Source of the DNA: Bradyrhizobium canariense
GTDB lineage: Bacteria > Pseudomonadota > Alphaproteobacteria > Rhizobiales > Xanthobacteraceae
Length of the DNA: 64,000 nucleotides
Assembly: GCF_019402665.1 (NCBI RefSeq)
Contig: NZ_VSST01000042.1
Coordinates: forward strand, 1 to 64,000
Direction: 5' to 3'
Shown one piece after another: positions 1-9,213 of the stretch. A program made the translations under genes and the position numbers. Position 1 is the first letter of the stretch. Every line of letters begins with the position of its first letter. The notes under the pieces were generated by a model, which was not told the origin of the DNA, made no database searches, and was given only the letters and a program-made list of their open reading frames with translations.

Positions 1-8
1 CGCGCCAC

Positions 9-28
9 CTTCTCCCGCAGGGGAGAAG
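9..28. repeat. short perfect hairpin downstream of maeB
   Basis: Arms CTTCTCCC and GGGAGAAG are exact reverse complements around a GCAG loop. It lies 34 bases beyond the maeB stop codon, so it could end or protect the maeB transcript. There is no T-run, so it is more likely a copy of a palindromic intergenic repeat than a classical terminator. Confidence 0.5.
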
Positions 29-62
29 TCATGGCACCTACCGCGCGGCTAGAGCCCCCGCC

Positions 63-2372
63 TTAGGTAAACAACGTTGGCTGCTGCCGCGACGCGCGCT
101 CCTGCGCTTCCACCACAGCCACCGCGGTCATGTTGAGGATGCCTCGCGCCGTCACCGACGGGGTGAGGATGTGGGCCGGGCGCGCCGGGCCGATCAGGAT
201 CGGGCCGACAGGAAGCGCGTCCGCCAGCGACTTGATCATCTGGTAGGCGACGTTGGCGGTGTCGAGGCTTGGCATGATCATGATGTTGGCTTCGCCCTCG
301 AGGTTCGAGTGCGGCAGCACCATTTTGCGCGCGGCGGCCGAGAGCGCGGTGTCGCCCTGCATCTCGCCGTCGGCCTCGAGTTCCGGATGCTTCTCTTTCA
401 GGAGTTGGGTCGCCCGGCGCATCTTGCGCGAGGATTCCGTGTCGTAGCTGCCGAAATCCGAATGCGAGACGAAGGCGATCTTCGGCTTGATGTTGAAGCG
501 TTGGACGTGGACCGCCGCGAGCGAGGCGATCTCGGCGAGCTCTTCGGCGCTCGGATTGGGCCGCACCTGGGTGTCGGCGATGAAGAAGGCGCCCTTGCTC
601 GTGATCAGCAGCGCCAGCGCCGCATAGTCGCTGATCCCCGGCGTAAACCCGACGATCTCGCGGACATGGCGCAGATGGCTCATGTAGCGGCCCTCGACGC
701 CGCAGAGCATGGCGTCCGCCTCTCCGCGCACCACCGCGAGCGCCGCGATGACGGTGTTGTTGGTGCGCACCACCGTGCGCGCCGCATCCGGCGTCACGCC
801 GCGGCGGCCGGCGACCTCGACATAAGACTGCACGTAGGAGCGGTAGCGCGGATCGTCCTCGGGATTGACGAGGTCGAAGTCCTTGCCGGCCTTGATCGAC
901 AGGCCGAAGCGCTTGATGCGCGCCTCGACCACCGACGGGCGTCCGACCAGGATCGGCGTCGCCAGCTTTTCTTCCAGCACCACCTGGGTCGCGCGCAGCA
1001 CGCGCTCATCCTCGCCTTCGGCGTAGATCACGCGCACCGGCTGGGTCTTGGCCTTCGCGAACATCGGCTTCATGACGAGGCCGGAGCGGAACGCGAAGCG
1101 CTCGAGCAGCGCAGTGTACTCGTCGAAATTGGTGATGGGCCGGGTCGCGACGCCCGATTCCATCGCGGCCTTCGCCACCGCCGGCGCGATGCGCAGGATC
1201 AACCTCGGATCAAAGGGACTCGGAATCAGTGAGCCCGGGCCAAACCCTTGCGTCTCCCCGGTATCGAAGCCTTGCGCGACCGCATCGGACGGCGCCTCGC
1301 GCGCGAGCTGCGCGATGGCCTCCACGGCGGCGTGCTTCATCTCCTCGTTGATGGCGCTGGCGCCGACATCGAGCGCGCCGCGGAAGATGAAGGGAAAGCA
1401 CAGGACGTTGTTGACCTGGTTCGGATAATCGGAGCGGCCGGTGCAGATCATGGCGTCGGGACGCACCTTGCGCGCCTCCTCCGGCATGATCTCCGGCGTC
1501 GGATTCGCGAGCGCCATGATGAGCGGCTTGTCGCCCATCGCCTTGGCCATCTCGGGCTTGAGCACGCCCGGTGCGGAGAGGCCGATGAAGATGTCGGCGC
1601 CGCCGATCACGTCGGCCAGCGTGCGCTTGTCGGTCTTCTGCGCATAGACCGCCTTCCAACGGTCCATCGTGGTGTTGCGGCCTTCGTGAACAAGGCCGTC
1701 GATGTCGCAGACCCAGATATTCTTGCGCTGAGCGCCCATCGACACCAGCAGGTTCAGTGTCGCGAGCGCGGCGGCCCCTGCCCCCGATGCCACGATCTTG
1801 ACGTCCGACAGGTTCTTGCCGTTCAGGCGCAGGCCGTTGGTGATCGCGGCGGCGACGATGATCGCGGTGCCATGCTGGTCGTCATGGAAGACCGGGATCT
1901 TCATGCGCTCCTTGAGCTGCGCCTCGATCTCGAAGCATTCCGGTCCGCGGATGTCCTCGAGATTGATGCCACCAAAGGTCGGCTCGAGCGCGGCCACGGT
2001 CTCAACCACGCGTTCGATGGTGTCGGCCGCGATCTCGATGTCGAACACGTCGATGCCGGCGAATTTCTTGAACAGGACCGCCTTGCCCTCCATCACCGGC
2101 TTCGAGGCCAGCGGGCCGATATTGCCGAGGCCGAGCACGGCGGTGCCGTTCGAAACCACGGCGACCAGATTGGAGCGGATCGTCAGCGTCGCCGCTTCCG
2201 CCGGGTTCTTGGCGATCTCCATGCAGGCGGCGGCGACGCCGGGCGAATAGGCCAGCGCGAGATCGCGCTGGTTGGCGAGCGGCTTGCTCGCCTGGATCTC
2301 GAGCTTTCCGGGGCGCGGCAGCCGATGATAGGCCAGCGCCGCCTGGTGGAGATCATCAGAATAGGACGACAT
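63..2372 (-). CDS. maeB: NADP-dependent malic enzyme with C-terminal phosphotransacetylase domain
   Basis: Oxidatively decarboxylates malate to pyruvate with NADP, feeding pyruvate and NADPH from the TCA cycle during growth on C4 acids. The 769 residues match the long MaeB class. The malic enzyme N-terminal domain (about 20-160) includes AYSPGVA near residue 41 and a conserved VFHDDQHGTA stretch. A Rossmann domain follows (about 165-405) with a GAGAAA turn. From about residue 430 there is a phosphotransacetylase-like domain, which in this family is generally regulatory (acetyl-CoA sensing) rather than catalytic. The start MSSYSDD gives the usual family length. It stands alone; the gene beyond its start is divergent. 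Confidence 0.96.
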   Translation of the reverse strand: MSSYSDDLHQAALAYHRLPRPGKLEIQASKPLANQRDLALAYSPGVAAACMEIAKNPAEAATLTIRSNLVAVVSNGTAVLGLGNIGPLASKPVMEGKAVLFKKFAGIDVFDIEIAADTIERVVETVAALEPTFGGINLEDIRGPECFEIEAQLKERMKIPVFHDDQHGTAIIVAAAITNGLRLNGKNLSDVKIVASGAGAAALATLNLLVSMGAQRKNIWVCDIDGLVHEGRNTTMDRWKAVYAQKTDKRTLADVIGGADIFIGLSAPGVLKPEMAKAMGDKPLIMALANPTPEIMPEEARKVRPDAMICTGRSDYPNQVNNVLCFPFIFRGALDVGASAINEEMKHAAVEAIAQLAREAPSDAVAQGFDTGETQGFGPGSLIPSPFDPRLILRIAPAVAKAAMESGVATRPITNFDEYTALLERFAFRSGLVMKPMFAKAKTQPVRVIYAEGEDERVLRATQVVLEEKLATPILVGRPSVVEARIKRFGLSIKAGKDFDLVNPEDDPRYRSYVQSYVEVAGRRGVTPDAARTVVRTNNTVIAALAVVRGEADAMLCGVEGRYMSHLRHVREIVGFTPGISDYAALALLITSKGAFFIADTQVRPNPSAEELAEIASLAAVHVQRFNIKPKIAFVSHSDFGSYDTESSRKMRRATQLLKEKHPELEADGEMQGDTALSAAARKMVLPHSNLEGEANIMIMPSLDTANVAYQMIKSLADALPVGPILIGPARPAHILTPSVTARGILNMTAVAVVEAQERASRQQPTLFT

Positions 2373-2617
2373 GCGGTGTCTTGCCTCGCGTTACCGGCCT
2401 CAAACTACGTTGTCCTGACCGGCTTGCCTTGGGTTGGTATTTCCGGGTCATGGAAACGGGATGAAGCACGCCGGGCGCCCCGGTGGCAACATCCGATTGC
2501 GGCCCCATCAACAGGGCGCGCAGTCAAATATCTGATAGCGCTCACTTTCTCTGGACCGCGCGTTGCTTTGCGAATATGGCAGGTTGCGTCCTGCAACGCG
2601 AGCAACTGGAGCTGGGA

Positions 2618-4588
2618 ATGAAGCGAATCCTGATCGGCCTGATCGTCGTGGCCGTGATGGCCGCGGGCGGATGGTTCGGCTTCAGCTTCTACGTTCAGCA
2701 TCGCGTCGCCGCCGAGATCGAGGCGGCCTTCGAGCAGATCCGCGCCAGTGGCGGCAAGGCGAGCCACGGCAAGGTGGCGTTCGATCTCGTGACCCGGACG
2801 CTGACGATCGAGGATATCGCGGTTGAGCCTGCCAACCAGCCGCAGGCTCATGTCAAGATCGCCGCTATCAAGGGCGTCGGCATTCGCCAGGTCGAGGAGA
2901 CACGCTTCGCGGCCGACAGCATCGATATCTCCGGCTTCGAGGTCGCGCTGGACGAGGTCGGCCCCGGCAAGCTGAAAGTCTCCTACAAGGTCCCGCAGTT
3001 GACCATGCGGGACTACGTCGGTCCCATTCATGCTCAGAACGCGCCGACGTCAGGCTCCCTGATCGACATGTACCGCTTCGCGCTCGATCAGTACGCAAAT
3101 GTGACGGCTTCCTCCGTCATAGCGCCGACCCTCGCATTCGCCTTCGATGCGGGCAGAAGCGCCGGAGGTAGTGGCGAGGTCGCCTATTCGGGTCTCGCGA
3201 TCCAGAAGCTCGCCCAAGGCAAGATCGCCGCGATCAAGGCGGAGCGCGCCAGCTTCACGATCAACGTGCCGCAGCCAGGCAAGGCGGACAAGCTGACTGG
3301 CGAGGTGTCCGACATCATCATCAATGATTTCGATTCGACCGCGATCGCCGCCGCGCTCGATCCCCAGAAGGCGAACGACGACAGCTATCATCGTGTCTAC
3401 GGGCAGATGTCCACCGGCACTTATGTCGTGACGTCGACGCTCGGCATCCGGATGCAGGTCGACGGGATCGCCATCACCGACATCGCGGTGCAGCCATCGA
3501 AATTCCGGCCGGCCGAGATCCTGGCGCTGCTTCCGGCGGACAGCACGGTCCCGCCGACGCCGGCGCAATCGCGCAATCTGATGGAAAAGCTCGCCGGTTT
3601 CTATGAAGGCCTTCGCGTCGGCAAGCTCGAGATCGGCACCATGTCGATGACGACCCCGCAAGGGACGCCCCGGCTCAGGGCCATCAGATACCAAGAAGGC
3701 GGGTTCGCGCTCGAAGGCCTGGATGCGCCGACGCCGCAAGGGCAAATCAAGGTGGAGCGCTTCGCACTCAAATCGCTCAGCATCACGAACCTGATGCGGT
3801 GGGCAGCGAGCCTCACCCATCCCGGACAGCCGCCCTCGCCGGCTCAGATGCTGGGCCTGTTTAGCGTGCTCGCAGGCGCGGAGATCAAGGGCGTGTCCGC
3901 GCCGTACAAGAATACCAAGAAGCTGGTCACGATCGACACACTGAGTCTGGACTGGGGGCAGCTGGTCGGCTCGATCCCGAGCAAGGCGCATGTGGTTGCC
4001 AAATTTGTCACGCCGGCCGATCCATCCGATCCAAAACAGCTTCCATTGATTGCCAGCGGGATCGACAAGCTCGCGGTCGACCTCGATCTCGGCGCTGCCT
4101 GGACCGAACAGTCCAACAGCTTCGTTCTGACGCCCGCGACGCTCGACATCGGAGGCATCGCAAGAGCGCAATTGCGTATCGCGCTCGGCAACGTACCACG
4201 CGAGGTGTTTTCGGCCGATCCCGCCCAGCTCATGGGCCAGGCGGCCCGGATCGAGGCGGGCACGCTCGAATTCTCATTGCGCGACAGCGGCGTCGTCGAT
4301 CTCGTCGCGGCACAGTTCGCGCGCATGCAGAAGGTCAGCCGCGATACCGCACGCCAGGCGCTCGTCGAGAGCATCAAGGCTAAACGCGAGCAAGTTGCTT
4401 CCGCCAATCCGGATGCGAACGCGGCCGTGGACGCGATCGCACGTTTCGTCGAGACGCCGGGCCAGACGCTTTCCATTAAGCTGTCCCCGCGCGCGAAGGC
4501 ACCGCTGATGCAATTGATGCAGCTCTTGCAAACCGACCCACAGAGCGCGCTTGCGCAGTTCAGGATCGAGGCGTCGACGGGGCTGTAG
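2618..4588 (+). CDS. membrane-anchored periplasmic protein of unknown function
   Basis: I do not recognise the family with certainty. The chosen start, MKRILIGLIVV, has GGAG six bases upstream and gives 656 residues; an upstream in-frame ATG at 2483 adds 45 residues with no sign of being coding. Residues 1-25 form one hydrophobic anchor, and the rest is soluble, rich in alternating hydrophobic residues and beta-prone. A segment near residue 55 (LTIEDIAVEP) recalls the repeating strands of AsmA/DUF748-type or YdgA-type periplasmic proteins, but that is only a resemblance. The spacer to maeB is 245 bases and the gene appears to be transcribed alone. A role at the envelope is inferred from topology only. 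Confidence 0.8.
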   Translation: MKRILIGLIVVAVMAAGGWFGFSFYVQHRVAAEIEAAFEQIRASGGKASHGKVAFDLVTRTLTIEDIAVEPANQPQAHVKIAAIKGVGIRQVEETRFAADSIDISGFEVALDEVGPGKLKVSYKVPQLTMRDYVGPIHAQNAPTSGSLIDMYRFALDQYANVTASSVIAPTLAFAFDAGRSAGGSGEVAYSGLAIQKLAQGKIAAIKAERASFTINVPQPGKADKLTGEVSDIIINDFDSTAIAAALDPQKANDDSYHRVYGQMSTGTYVVTSTLGIRMQVDGIAITDIAVQPSKFRPAEILALLPADSTVPPTPAQSRNLMEKLAGFYEGLRVGKLEIGTMSMTTPQGTPRLRAIRYQEGGFALEGLDAPTPQGQIKVERFALKSLSITNLMRWAASLTHPGQPPSPAQMLGLFSVLAGAEIKGVSAPYKNTKKLVTIDTLSLDWGQLVGSIPSKAHVVAKFVTPADPSDPKQLPLIASGIDKLAVDLDLGAAWTEQSNSFVLTPATLDIGGIARAQLRIALGNVPREVFSADPAQLMGQAARIEAGTLEFSLRDSGVVDLVAAQFARMQKVSRDTARQALVESIKAKREQVASANPDANAAVDAIARFVETPGQTLSIKLSPRAKAPLMQLMQLLQTDPQSALAQFRIEASTGL

Positions 4589-4597
4589 TTGGATTTC

Positions 4598-4724
4598 GTG
4601 TCCCGGACGCGCTGCAACGTGTAACGCTGCTGCGCAGAGCCGGGATCCAGAAGCCTGCTGCTCGCTCAGACATGGGCCCCGGCTCAGCTGCGCACCACTG
4701 CGTGCTGCGCTGCGTCCGGGGCAC
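4598..4724. repeat. palindromic intergenic repeat, about 127 bases
   Basis: The ends GTGTCCCGGACGC (4598-4610) and GCGTCCGGGGCAC (4712-4724) are nearly perfect inverted repeats. Internal pieces such as AGAGCCGGG and CCCCGGCTC also pair, so the whole unit can fold into one long branched hairpin. It fills the gap between the convergent ends of the 656-residue gene and aspS. The sequence resembles a repeat I associate with Bradyrhizobium intergenic regions; copy number cannot be seen from one window. Confidence 0.7.
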
Positions 4725-4745
4725 GGACATCTTCCCGCGCAAGCT

Positions 4746-6518
4746 TCACTTCTGCGGCAGGCTCACCTTCACGTGCAGCTCGCGGAGCTGCTTGGGGCTG
4801 GGCTCCGACGGCGCGCCCATCAGGAGGTCCATGGCCTGCTGGTTCATCGGGAACAGCGAGATCTCGCGCAGATTGTTGGTGCCGCACAAGAGCATGACGA
4901 TGCGGTCGACGCCGGCCGCCATGCCGCCATGCGGCGGGGCGCCGTACTGGAAGGCGCGGTACATGCCGCCGAAGCGATCGACGACTTCCTGCTCGCCGTA
5001 CCCTGCGATCTCGAACGCCTTCACCATCGCTTCCGGCACGTGGTTGCGGATTCCGCCCGAGGCGATCTCGTAGCCGTTGCAGGTGATGTCGTACTGGAAC
5101 GCCTTGATGGTCAGCGGATCCTGGCCCTTCAAGGCATCGAGACCGCCCTGCGGCATCGAGAACGGGTTGTGCGAGAAGTCGACCTTCTTGTCCTCCTCGT
5201 TGTACTCGTACATCGGGAAGTCGACGATCCAGGCCAGCTCGAACCGCTCCTTGTCGGTGAGGTTCAACTCCTCGCCGACCTTGTTGCGGGCCAACCCTGA
5301 AAACTTCCAGAACTTGTCGGGATCGCCGGCGACAAAGAAGGCGGCATCGCCTTCCTTCACGCCGATCTGCGCGCGGATCGCGGCGGTGCGCTCAGCACCG
5401 ATGTTGTTGGCGAGCGGACCGGCACCCTCGCCGCCCTCGCGCCACATGATGTAGCCAAGGCCCGGCTGTCCCTCGCCCTGCGCCCATGAATTCATGCGGT
5501 CGCAGAAGGCGCGCGAGCCGCCACCCGGCGCCGGGATCGCCCACACCTGGTTCTTGGGGTCCTCCAACATCCGCGCGAACACCTTGAAGCCGGAGCCGCG
5601 GAAGTGTTCGGAGACGTCCTGCATCTCAATCGGGTTGCGCAGGTCCGGCTTGTCGCTGCCGTATTTGCGCAGCGCCTCGGCGAAAGGAATCCGGCGCCAG
5701 CCCTTGGTCACCGGCTTGCCCTTGGCAAATTCCTCGAACACGCCCGTGATGACAGGCTCCATCGCGGCGAAGACATCTTCCTGCGTGACAAAGCTCATCT
5801 CGACGTCGAGCTGATAAAACTCGCCCGGCAGGCGGTCGGCGCGCGGGTCCTCGTCGCGGAAACAGGGCGCGATCTGAAAGTAGCGATCGAAGCCCGACAT
5901 CATCAGGAGCTGCTTGTACTGCTGCGGCGCCTGCGGCAGCGCGTAGAACTTGCCGGGATGGATGCGCGACGGCACCAGGAAGTCGCGCGCGCCCTCCGGC
6001 GAGGACGCGGTCAGGATCGGCGTGTTGAACTCGAAGAAGCCCTGCCCCTCCATCCGCCTTCGCATCGACTTGATGATTTCGACGCGCGTCATGATGTTCT
6101 GGTGCAGCTTCTCGCGACGGAGGTCGAGGAAGCGGTACTTCAGGCGGATGTCTTCAGGGTATTCCTGGTCGCCGAACACCGGCAGCGGCAGGTCGCCGGC
6201 CGGGCCCAGCACCTCGATCTCGCTGACATAGATCTCGATCTTGCCGGTCGGCAGATCGTCATTGTCGGTGCCTTCGGGGCGGCGGCGGACTTTGCCATCC
6301 ATCTTGACCACGAATTCCGAACGCAGCTTCTCGGCCTGCGAAAACGCTGGCGAATCCGGATCGACCACGCACTGGGTCAGGCCGTAGTGGTCGCGCAGGT
6401 CGATGAACAGCACGCCGCCATGGTCGCGAACGCGATGCACCCAGCCCGAAAGGCGGACCGTCTCGCCGATGTTGCTCTCGCGGAGCGCGCCGCATGTATG
6501 TGACCGGTAGCGATGCAT
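4746..6518 (-). CDS. aspS: aspartyl-tRNA synthetase (bacterial type, probably non-discriminating)
   Basis: Charges tRNA-Asp with aspartate. In alphaproteobacteria that use GatCAB the same enzyme usually also mischarges tRNA-Asn; that part is family knowledge, not visible here. The 590 residues start MHRYRSHTCG. The OB-fold anticodon-binding domain (about 1-110) contains the WVHRVRDHGG region. Class II core motif 2 is FRDEDPRADR, and motif 3 near the C-terminus contains GMAAGVDRIVMLL. The bacterial-type GAD insertion lies between them (about 290-420). The length and order match bacterial AspRS closely. It is divergent from selO across 194 bases. Confidence 0.97.
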   Translation of the reverse strand: MHRYRSHTCGALRESNIGETVRLSGWVHRVRDHGGVLFIDLRDHYGLTQCVVDPDSPAFSQAEKLRSEFVVKMDGKVRRRPEGTDNDDLPTGKIEIYVSEIEVLGPAGDLPLPVFGDQEYPEDIRLKYRFLDLRREKLHQNIMTRVEIIKSMRRRMEGQGFFEFNTPILTASSPEGARDFLVPSRIHPGKFYALPQAPQQYKQLLMMSGFDRYFQIAPCFRDEDPRADRLPGEFYQLDVEMSFVTQEDVFAAMEPVITGVFEEFAKGKPVTKGWRRIPFAEALRKYGSDKPDLRNPIEMQDVSEHFRGSGFKVFARMLEDPKNQVWAIPAPGGGSRAFCDRMNSWAQGEGQPGLGYIMWREGGEGAGPLANNIGAERTAAIRAQIGVKEGDAAFFVAGDPDKFWKFSGLARNKVGEELNLTDKERFELAWIVDFPMYEYNEEDKKVDFSHNPFSMPQGGLDALKGQDPLTIKAFQYDITCNGYEIASGGIRNHVPEAMVKAFEIAGYGEQEVVDRFGGMYRAFQYGAPPHGGMAAGVDRIVMLLCGTNNLREISLFPMNQQAMDLLMGAPSEPSPKQLRELHVKVSLPQK

Positions 6519-6712
6519 GGTCGTCCCAAATTCAATGTCGGAGGATCGAATCGAACCGCCGAAACGGCCGGTCCAACGTTGCGGCAGGGTTTACCTCGGG
6601 AGGACGGGGGCGGCAACCAAGGGAACGGCCCGTTTTCGGCTGGAAGTGCCCATTTTTGCCCAATCTGGGCTCAAGCCTTTGCCATCAGGCGTTCCACCCC
6701 TATCTTGAGGTC

Positions 6713-8191
6713 ATGACAGTCCATTTCCCGTTCCAGAACTCCTATTCGGCACTGCCGGACAGCTTTTTCGCCCGGGTCGCACCGACGCCGGTGGCGGCGC
6801 CCCGGCTGATCAAGCTGAACCGGCCGCTGGCGGTCCAGCTCGGGCTCGATCCAGATGTGCTGGAGACCCCTGAAGGCGCCGAAATCCTGGCGGGCAAGAC
6901 GGTTCCCGCCGGCGCCGATCCCATCGCCATGGCCTATGCCGGCCACCAGTTCGGACAGTTCGTGCCCCAGCTCGGCGACGGACGGGCGGTGCTGCTCGGC
7001 GAAGTCGTCGACAAGGACGGCATCCGCCGCGACATCCAGCTCAAGGGCTCGGGCCCCACCCCGTTCTCCCGCCGCGGCGACGGCCGTGCCGCGCTCGGGC
7101 CGGTGCTGCGCGAATACATCGTCAGCGAGGCGATGTTCGCACTGGGCATTCCGACCACGCGCTCGCTCGCGGCCGTCGTCACGGGCGAACATGTGCTGCG
7201 CGAGACGGCGCTGCCGGGCGCGGTGCTGACGCGCGTCGCCTCGAGCCATATCCGCGTCGGCACCTTCCAATTCTTCGCTGCCCGCCGCGACACCGAGGCG
7301 GTCCGCCGGCTCGCCGACCACGTCATCACCCGCCATTATCCGGAGCTGCTTGGCGCCGAGCGGCCCTATCACGCGCTGCTGTCCGGCGTCGTCGCGCGCC
7401 AGGCCGAACTGGTCGCACGCTGGCTGCTTGTCGGCTTCATCCATGGCGTGATGAACACCGACAACTCTTCCATCTCCGGCGAGACGATCGATTACGGTCC
7501 GTGCGCCTTCATGGATTCCTACAATCCGTCGCAGGTGTTTTCCTCGATCGACGAGATGGGCCGCTATGCCTACGCCAACCAGCCGCGCATCGCGCTGTGG
7601 AATCTGACGCGGCTTGCCGAATGCCTGCTGCCGCTGTTCTCCGACGATCAGGAAAAGGCGGTTGCCGAGGCCCAGGACATTCTCGGCGCCTTCTCCGAGA
7701 CGTTCAGCGACACCTATCAGGCGGGCCTGCGCAAGAAAATCGGCCTGTTCACGGACCGCGACGGCGACGACGTGCTGATCCAGGACCTGCTGGATGCCAT
7801 GGCCAAGAACCAGGCCGACTTCACCCTCACCTTCCGCAAGCTTGGTGATGCTGCGGCTGACGAGACCGGCATCGCCGACGTCCGCGCGCAGTTCATGGAC
7901 CCCGACGCGTTCGACGACTGGGCGGGACGTTGGCGCGAACGCACGGTGCTGGAGCCGCAAACCGGAGCCGAACGGCAGGCCGCCATGCATGCCGTCAATC
8001 CCATGTTCATCCCGCGCAATCACCGCGTCGAGGCCGTAATTCAGGCGGCGGTAAATGATGACAATTACGCGCCGTTCGAGGAGTTGGTGAAGGTGCTGGC
8101 GAAGCCGTTCGAGGACCAGCCGGACTACGCCGCCTACGCCGATCCCCCGCTGCCGGACCAACGGGTGCTGCAGACGTTTTGCGGGACGTAG
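6713..8191 (+). CDS. selO: SelO (YdiU/UPF0061) protein adenylyltransferase
   Basis: SelO has a pseudokinase fold that transfers AMP from ATP to Ser/Thr/Tyr residues of other proteins; in E. coli it is linked to redox stress. The 492 residues carry the family signature: QLGDGRAVLLGE (about 82-93), LKGSGPTPFSRRGDGRAALG (about 108-127), and HGVMNTDNSSISGETIDYG with FMDSY (about 244-269), where the Asn and Asp residues bind the metal. A C-terminal NPMFIPRNHR segment is also typical. The start MTVHFPFQNSY aligns with the family N-terminus; a longer in-frame ORF begins upstream but its extension is not protein-like. The Sec residue of eukaryotic SelO is absent, as in most bacteria (ends QTFCGT). 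Confidence 0.94.
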   Translation: MTVHFPFQNSYSALPDSFFARVAPTPVAAPRLIKLNRPLAVQLGLDPDVLETPEGAEILAGKTVPAGADPIAMAYAGHQFGQFVPQLGDGRAVLLGEVVDKDGIRRDIQLKGSGPTPFSRRGDGRAALGPVLREYIVSEAMFALGIPTTRSLAAVVTGEHVLRETALPGAVLTRVASSHIRVGTFQFFAARRDTEAVRRLADHVITRHYPELLGAERPYHALLSGVVARQAELVARWLLVGFIHGVMNTDNSSISGETIDYGPCAFMDSYNPSQVFSSIDEMGRYAYANQPRIALWNLTRLAECLLPLFSDDQEKAVAEAQDILGAFSETFSDTYQAGLRKKIGLFTDRDGDDVLIQDLLDAMAKNQADFTLTFRKLGDAAADETGIADVRAQFMDPDAFDDWAGRWRERTVLEPQTGAERQAAMHAVNPMFIPRNHRVEAVIQAAVNDDNYAPFEELVKVLAKPFEDQPDYAAYADPPLPDQRVLQTFCGT

Positions 8192-8204
8192 CGACGAACT
8201 CGGT

Positions 8205-8233
8205 GCGTAGGGTGGATTAGCCGAAGGCGTACT
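8205..8233. repeat. degenerate copy of the GTAGGGTGGATTAGCC repeat
   Basis: The bases GCGTAGGGTGGATTAGCC, followed by GAAGGCGTA, are the left half of the same element found complete at 12384-12475. Here the right half has decayed. It sits 13 bases after the selO stop codon. Confidence 0.7.
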
Positions 8234-8306
8234 AAGCCGAGCTTGTGGACGCCTCGCGCCACCGGAACCGCTGTCATCAAACTGAAACACTCGCACTCTA
8301 ACGGCC

Positions 8307-8354
8307 TGTCAGGGTCGTCTTGCCGGAGGCGCCCACCCTCCAACGATCCTGACA
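8307..8354. promoter_or_regulatory. 12-base dyad in front of the phosphodiesterase gene
   Basis: TGTCAGGGTCGT (8307-8318) and ACGATCCTGACA (8343-8354) are reverse complements with one mismatch, separated by 24 GC-rich bases. The dyad ends six bases before the start codon, which has no visible Shine-Dalgarno. It may be an operator, or an mRNA hairpin that controls initiation. Confidence 0.4.
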
Positions 8355-8360
8355 AGTGCC

Positions 8361-9212
8361 ATGCCTTTCAAGTTCATCCACATCACTGACACGCATCTCG
8401 CGAATCCCGGGCTGAAGCTCTATGGCCTCGACCCGCGCGCCCGACTGGATGCTGCGATTGCCGACATCAACAAGCATCACGCCGACGCGGCCTTCGCGGT
8501 CGTGACCGGCGACCTCACCCATTGGGGCGAGGCCGAATCCTACGCCAATTTCACCGACGCAATGGCGGCGCTGAAAATCCCCTACATCGCCATGGTCGGC
8601 AACCACGATCGCCGCGTCACCTGCCTCGATAGCCTGAAGGCGGCGCCGCGCGATCCCAACGGCTTCGTGCAGGGCACCCGCACCACTGAGCACGGGCTGT
8701 TCGTCTTCCTCGACACGCTGGACGAGACCAGCCATGCCGGCGAGATGTGCGCCAAGCGCCTCGGCTGGCTCGCGAGCACGCTCGCGGCCGCGCCGGCCGA
8801 CATGCCGTTCGTCGTGTTCATGCACCATCCGCCGTTCACGGTCGGCGTCCATGCGATGGACGAAATCTCGCTGGCACAGAGCGCCGAATTCGCCGAGGTG
8901 ATCGCACCCTATCGCTCGCGCATCCGCCACCTCTTCTTCGGCCACGTGCACCGGCCGATCTTCGGCAGCTACGGCAAGATCCCGTTCTCGACGCTTCGCG
9001 GCACAAACCACCAGGTCTGGTTCGAGCTCGACGCTGCCGCGGCCGAGCATCTCGCCAGCCACGAGCCGCCGGCCTACGGCGTGGTGCTGATCGACGGCGA
9101 GAACCTGGTCGTGCACAGCCACGACTTCCTCGACACCAGTCTGCGCTTTCCCTTCGAGCCACCGGCGGGAGTGGACGGCCGCGACTATGCGCTCAATTTC
9201 CCGGCGCGATGA
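8361..9212 (+). CDS. GpdQ-like class III metallophosphodiesterase
   Basis: A binuclear metallophosphoesterase of 283 residues with the full ligand set: D10-x-H12, D51 in GDLTHWGE, N81-H82 in GNHD, H155/H156 in MHHPP and H195/H197 in GHVH. The LYGLDP stretch after the first motif and the HHPPF spacing resemble GpdQ glycerophosphodiesterase more than CpdA cAMP phosphodiesterase, though both belong to one superfamily. Its stop codon is one base before the start of a Ugp-like permease gene, so it probably opens an operon that hydrolyses glycerophosphodiesters brought in by that importer. Substrate is inferred from context. No ribosome-binding site is obvious; a dyad covers the leader. Confidence 0.85.
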   Translation: MPFKFIHITDTHLANPGLKLYGLDPRARLDAAIADINKHHADAAFAVVTGDLTHWGEAESYANFTDAMAALKIPYIAMVGNHDRRVTCLDSLKAAPRDPNGFVQGTRTTEHGLFVFLDTLDETSHAGEMCAKRLGWLASTLAAAPADMPFVVFMHHPPFTVGVHAMDEISLAQSAEFAEVIAPYRSRIRHLFFGHVHRPIFGSYGKIPFSTLRGTNHQVWFELDAAAAEHLASHEPPAYGVVLIDGENLVVHSHDFLDTSLRFPFEPPAGVDGRDYALNFPAR

Positions 9213-9213
9213 G

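Noticed and set aside
1248..2621. Long plus-strand frame opposite maeB
   Set aside because: Arg/His/Asp-rich shadow translation; maeB on the other strand is unmistakable.
3050..4171. 373-codon minus-strand frame opposite the 656-residue gene
   Set aside because: Shadow composition and no ribosome-binding site; the plus strand has a signal-anchor start and coherent sequence.
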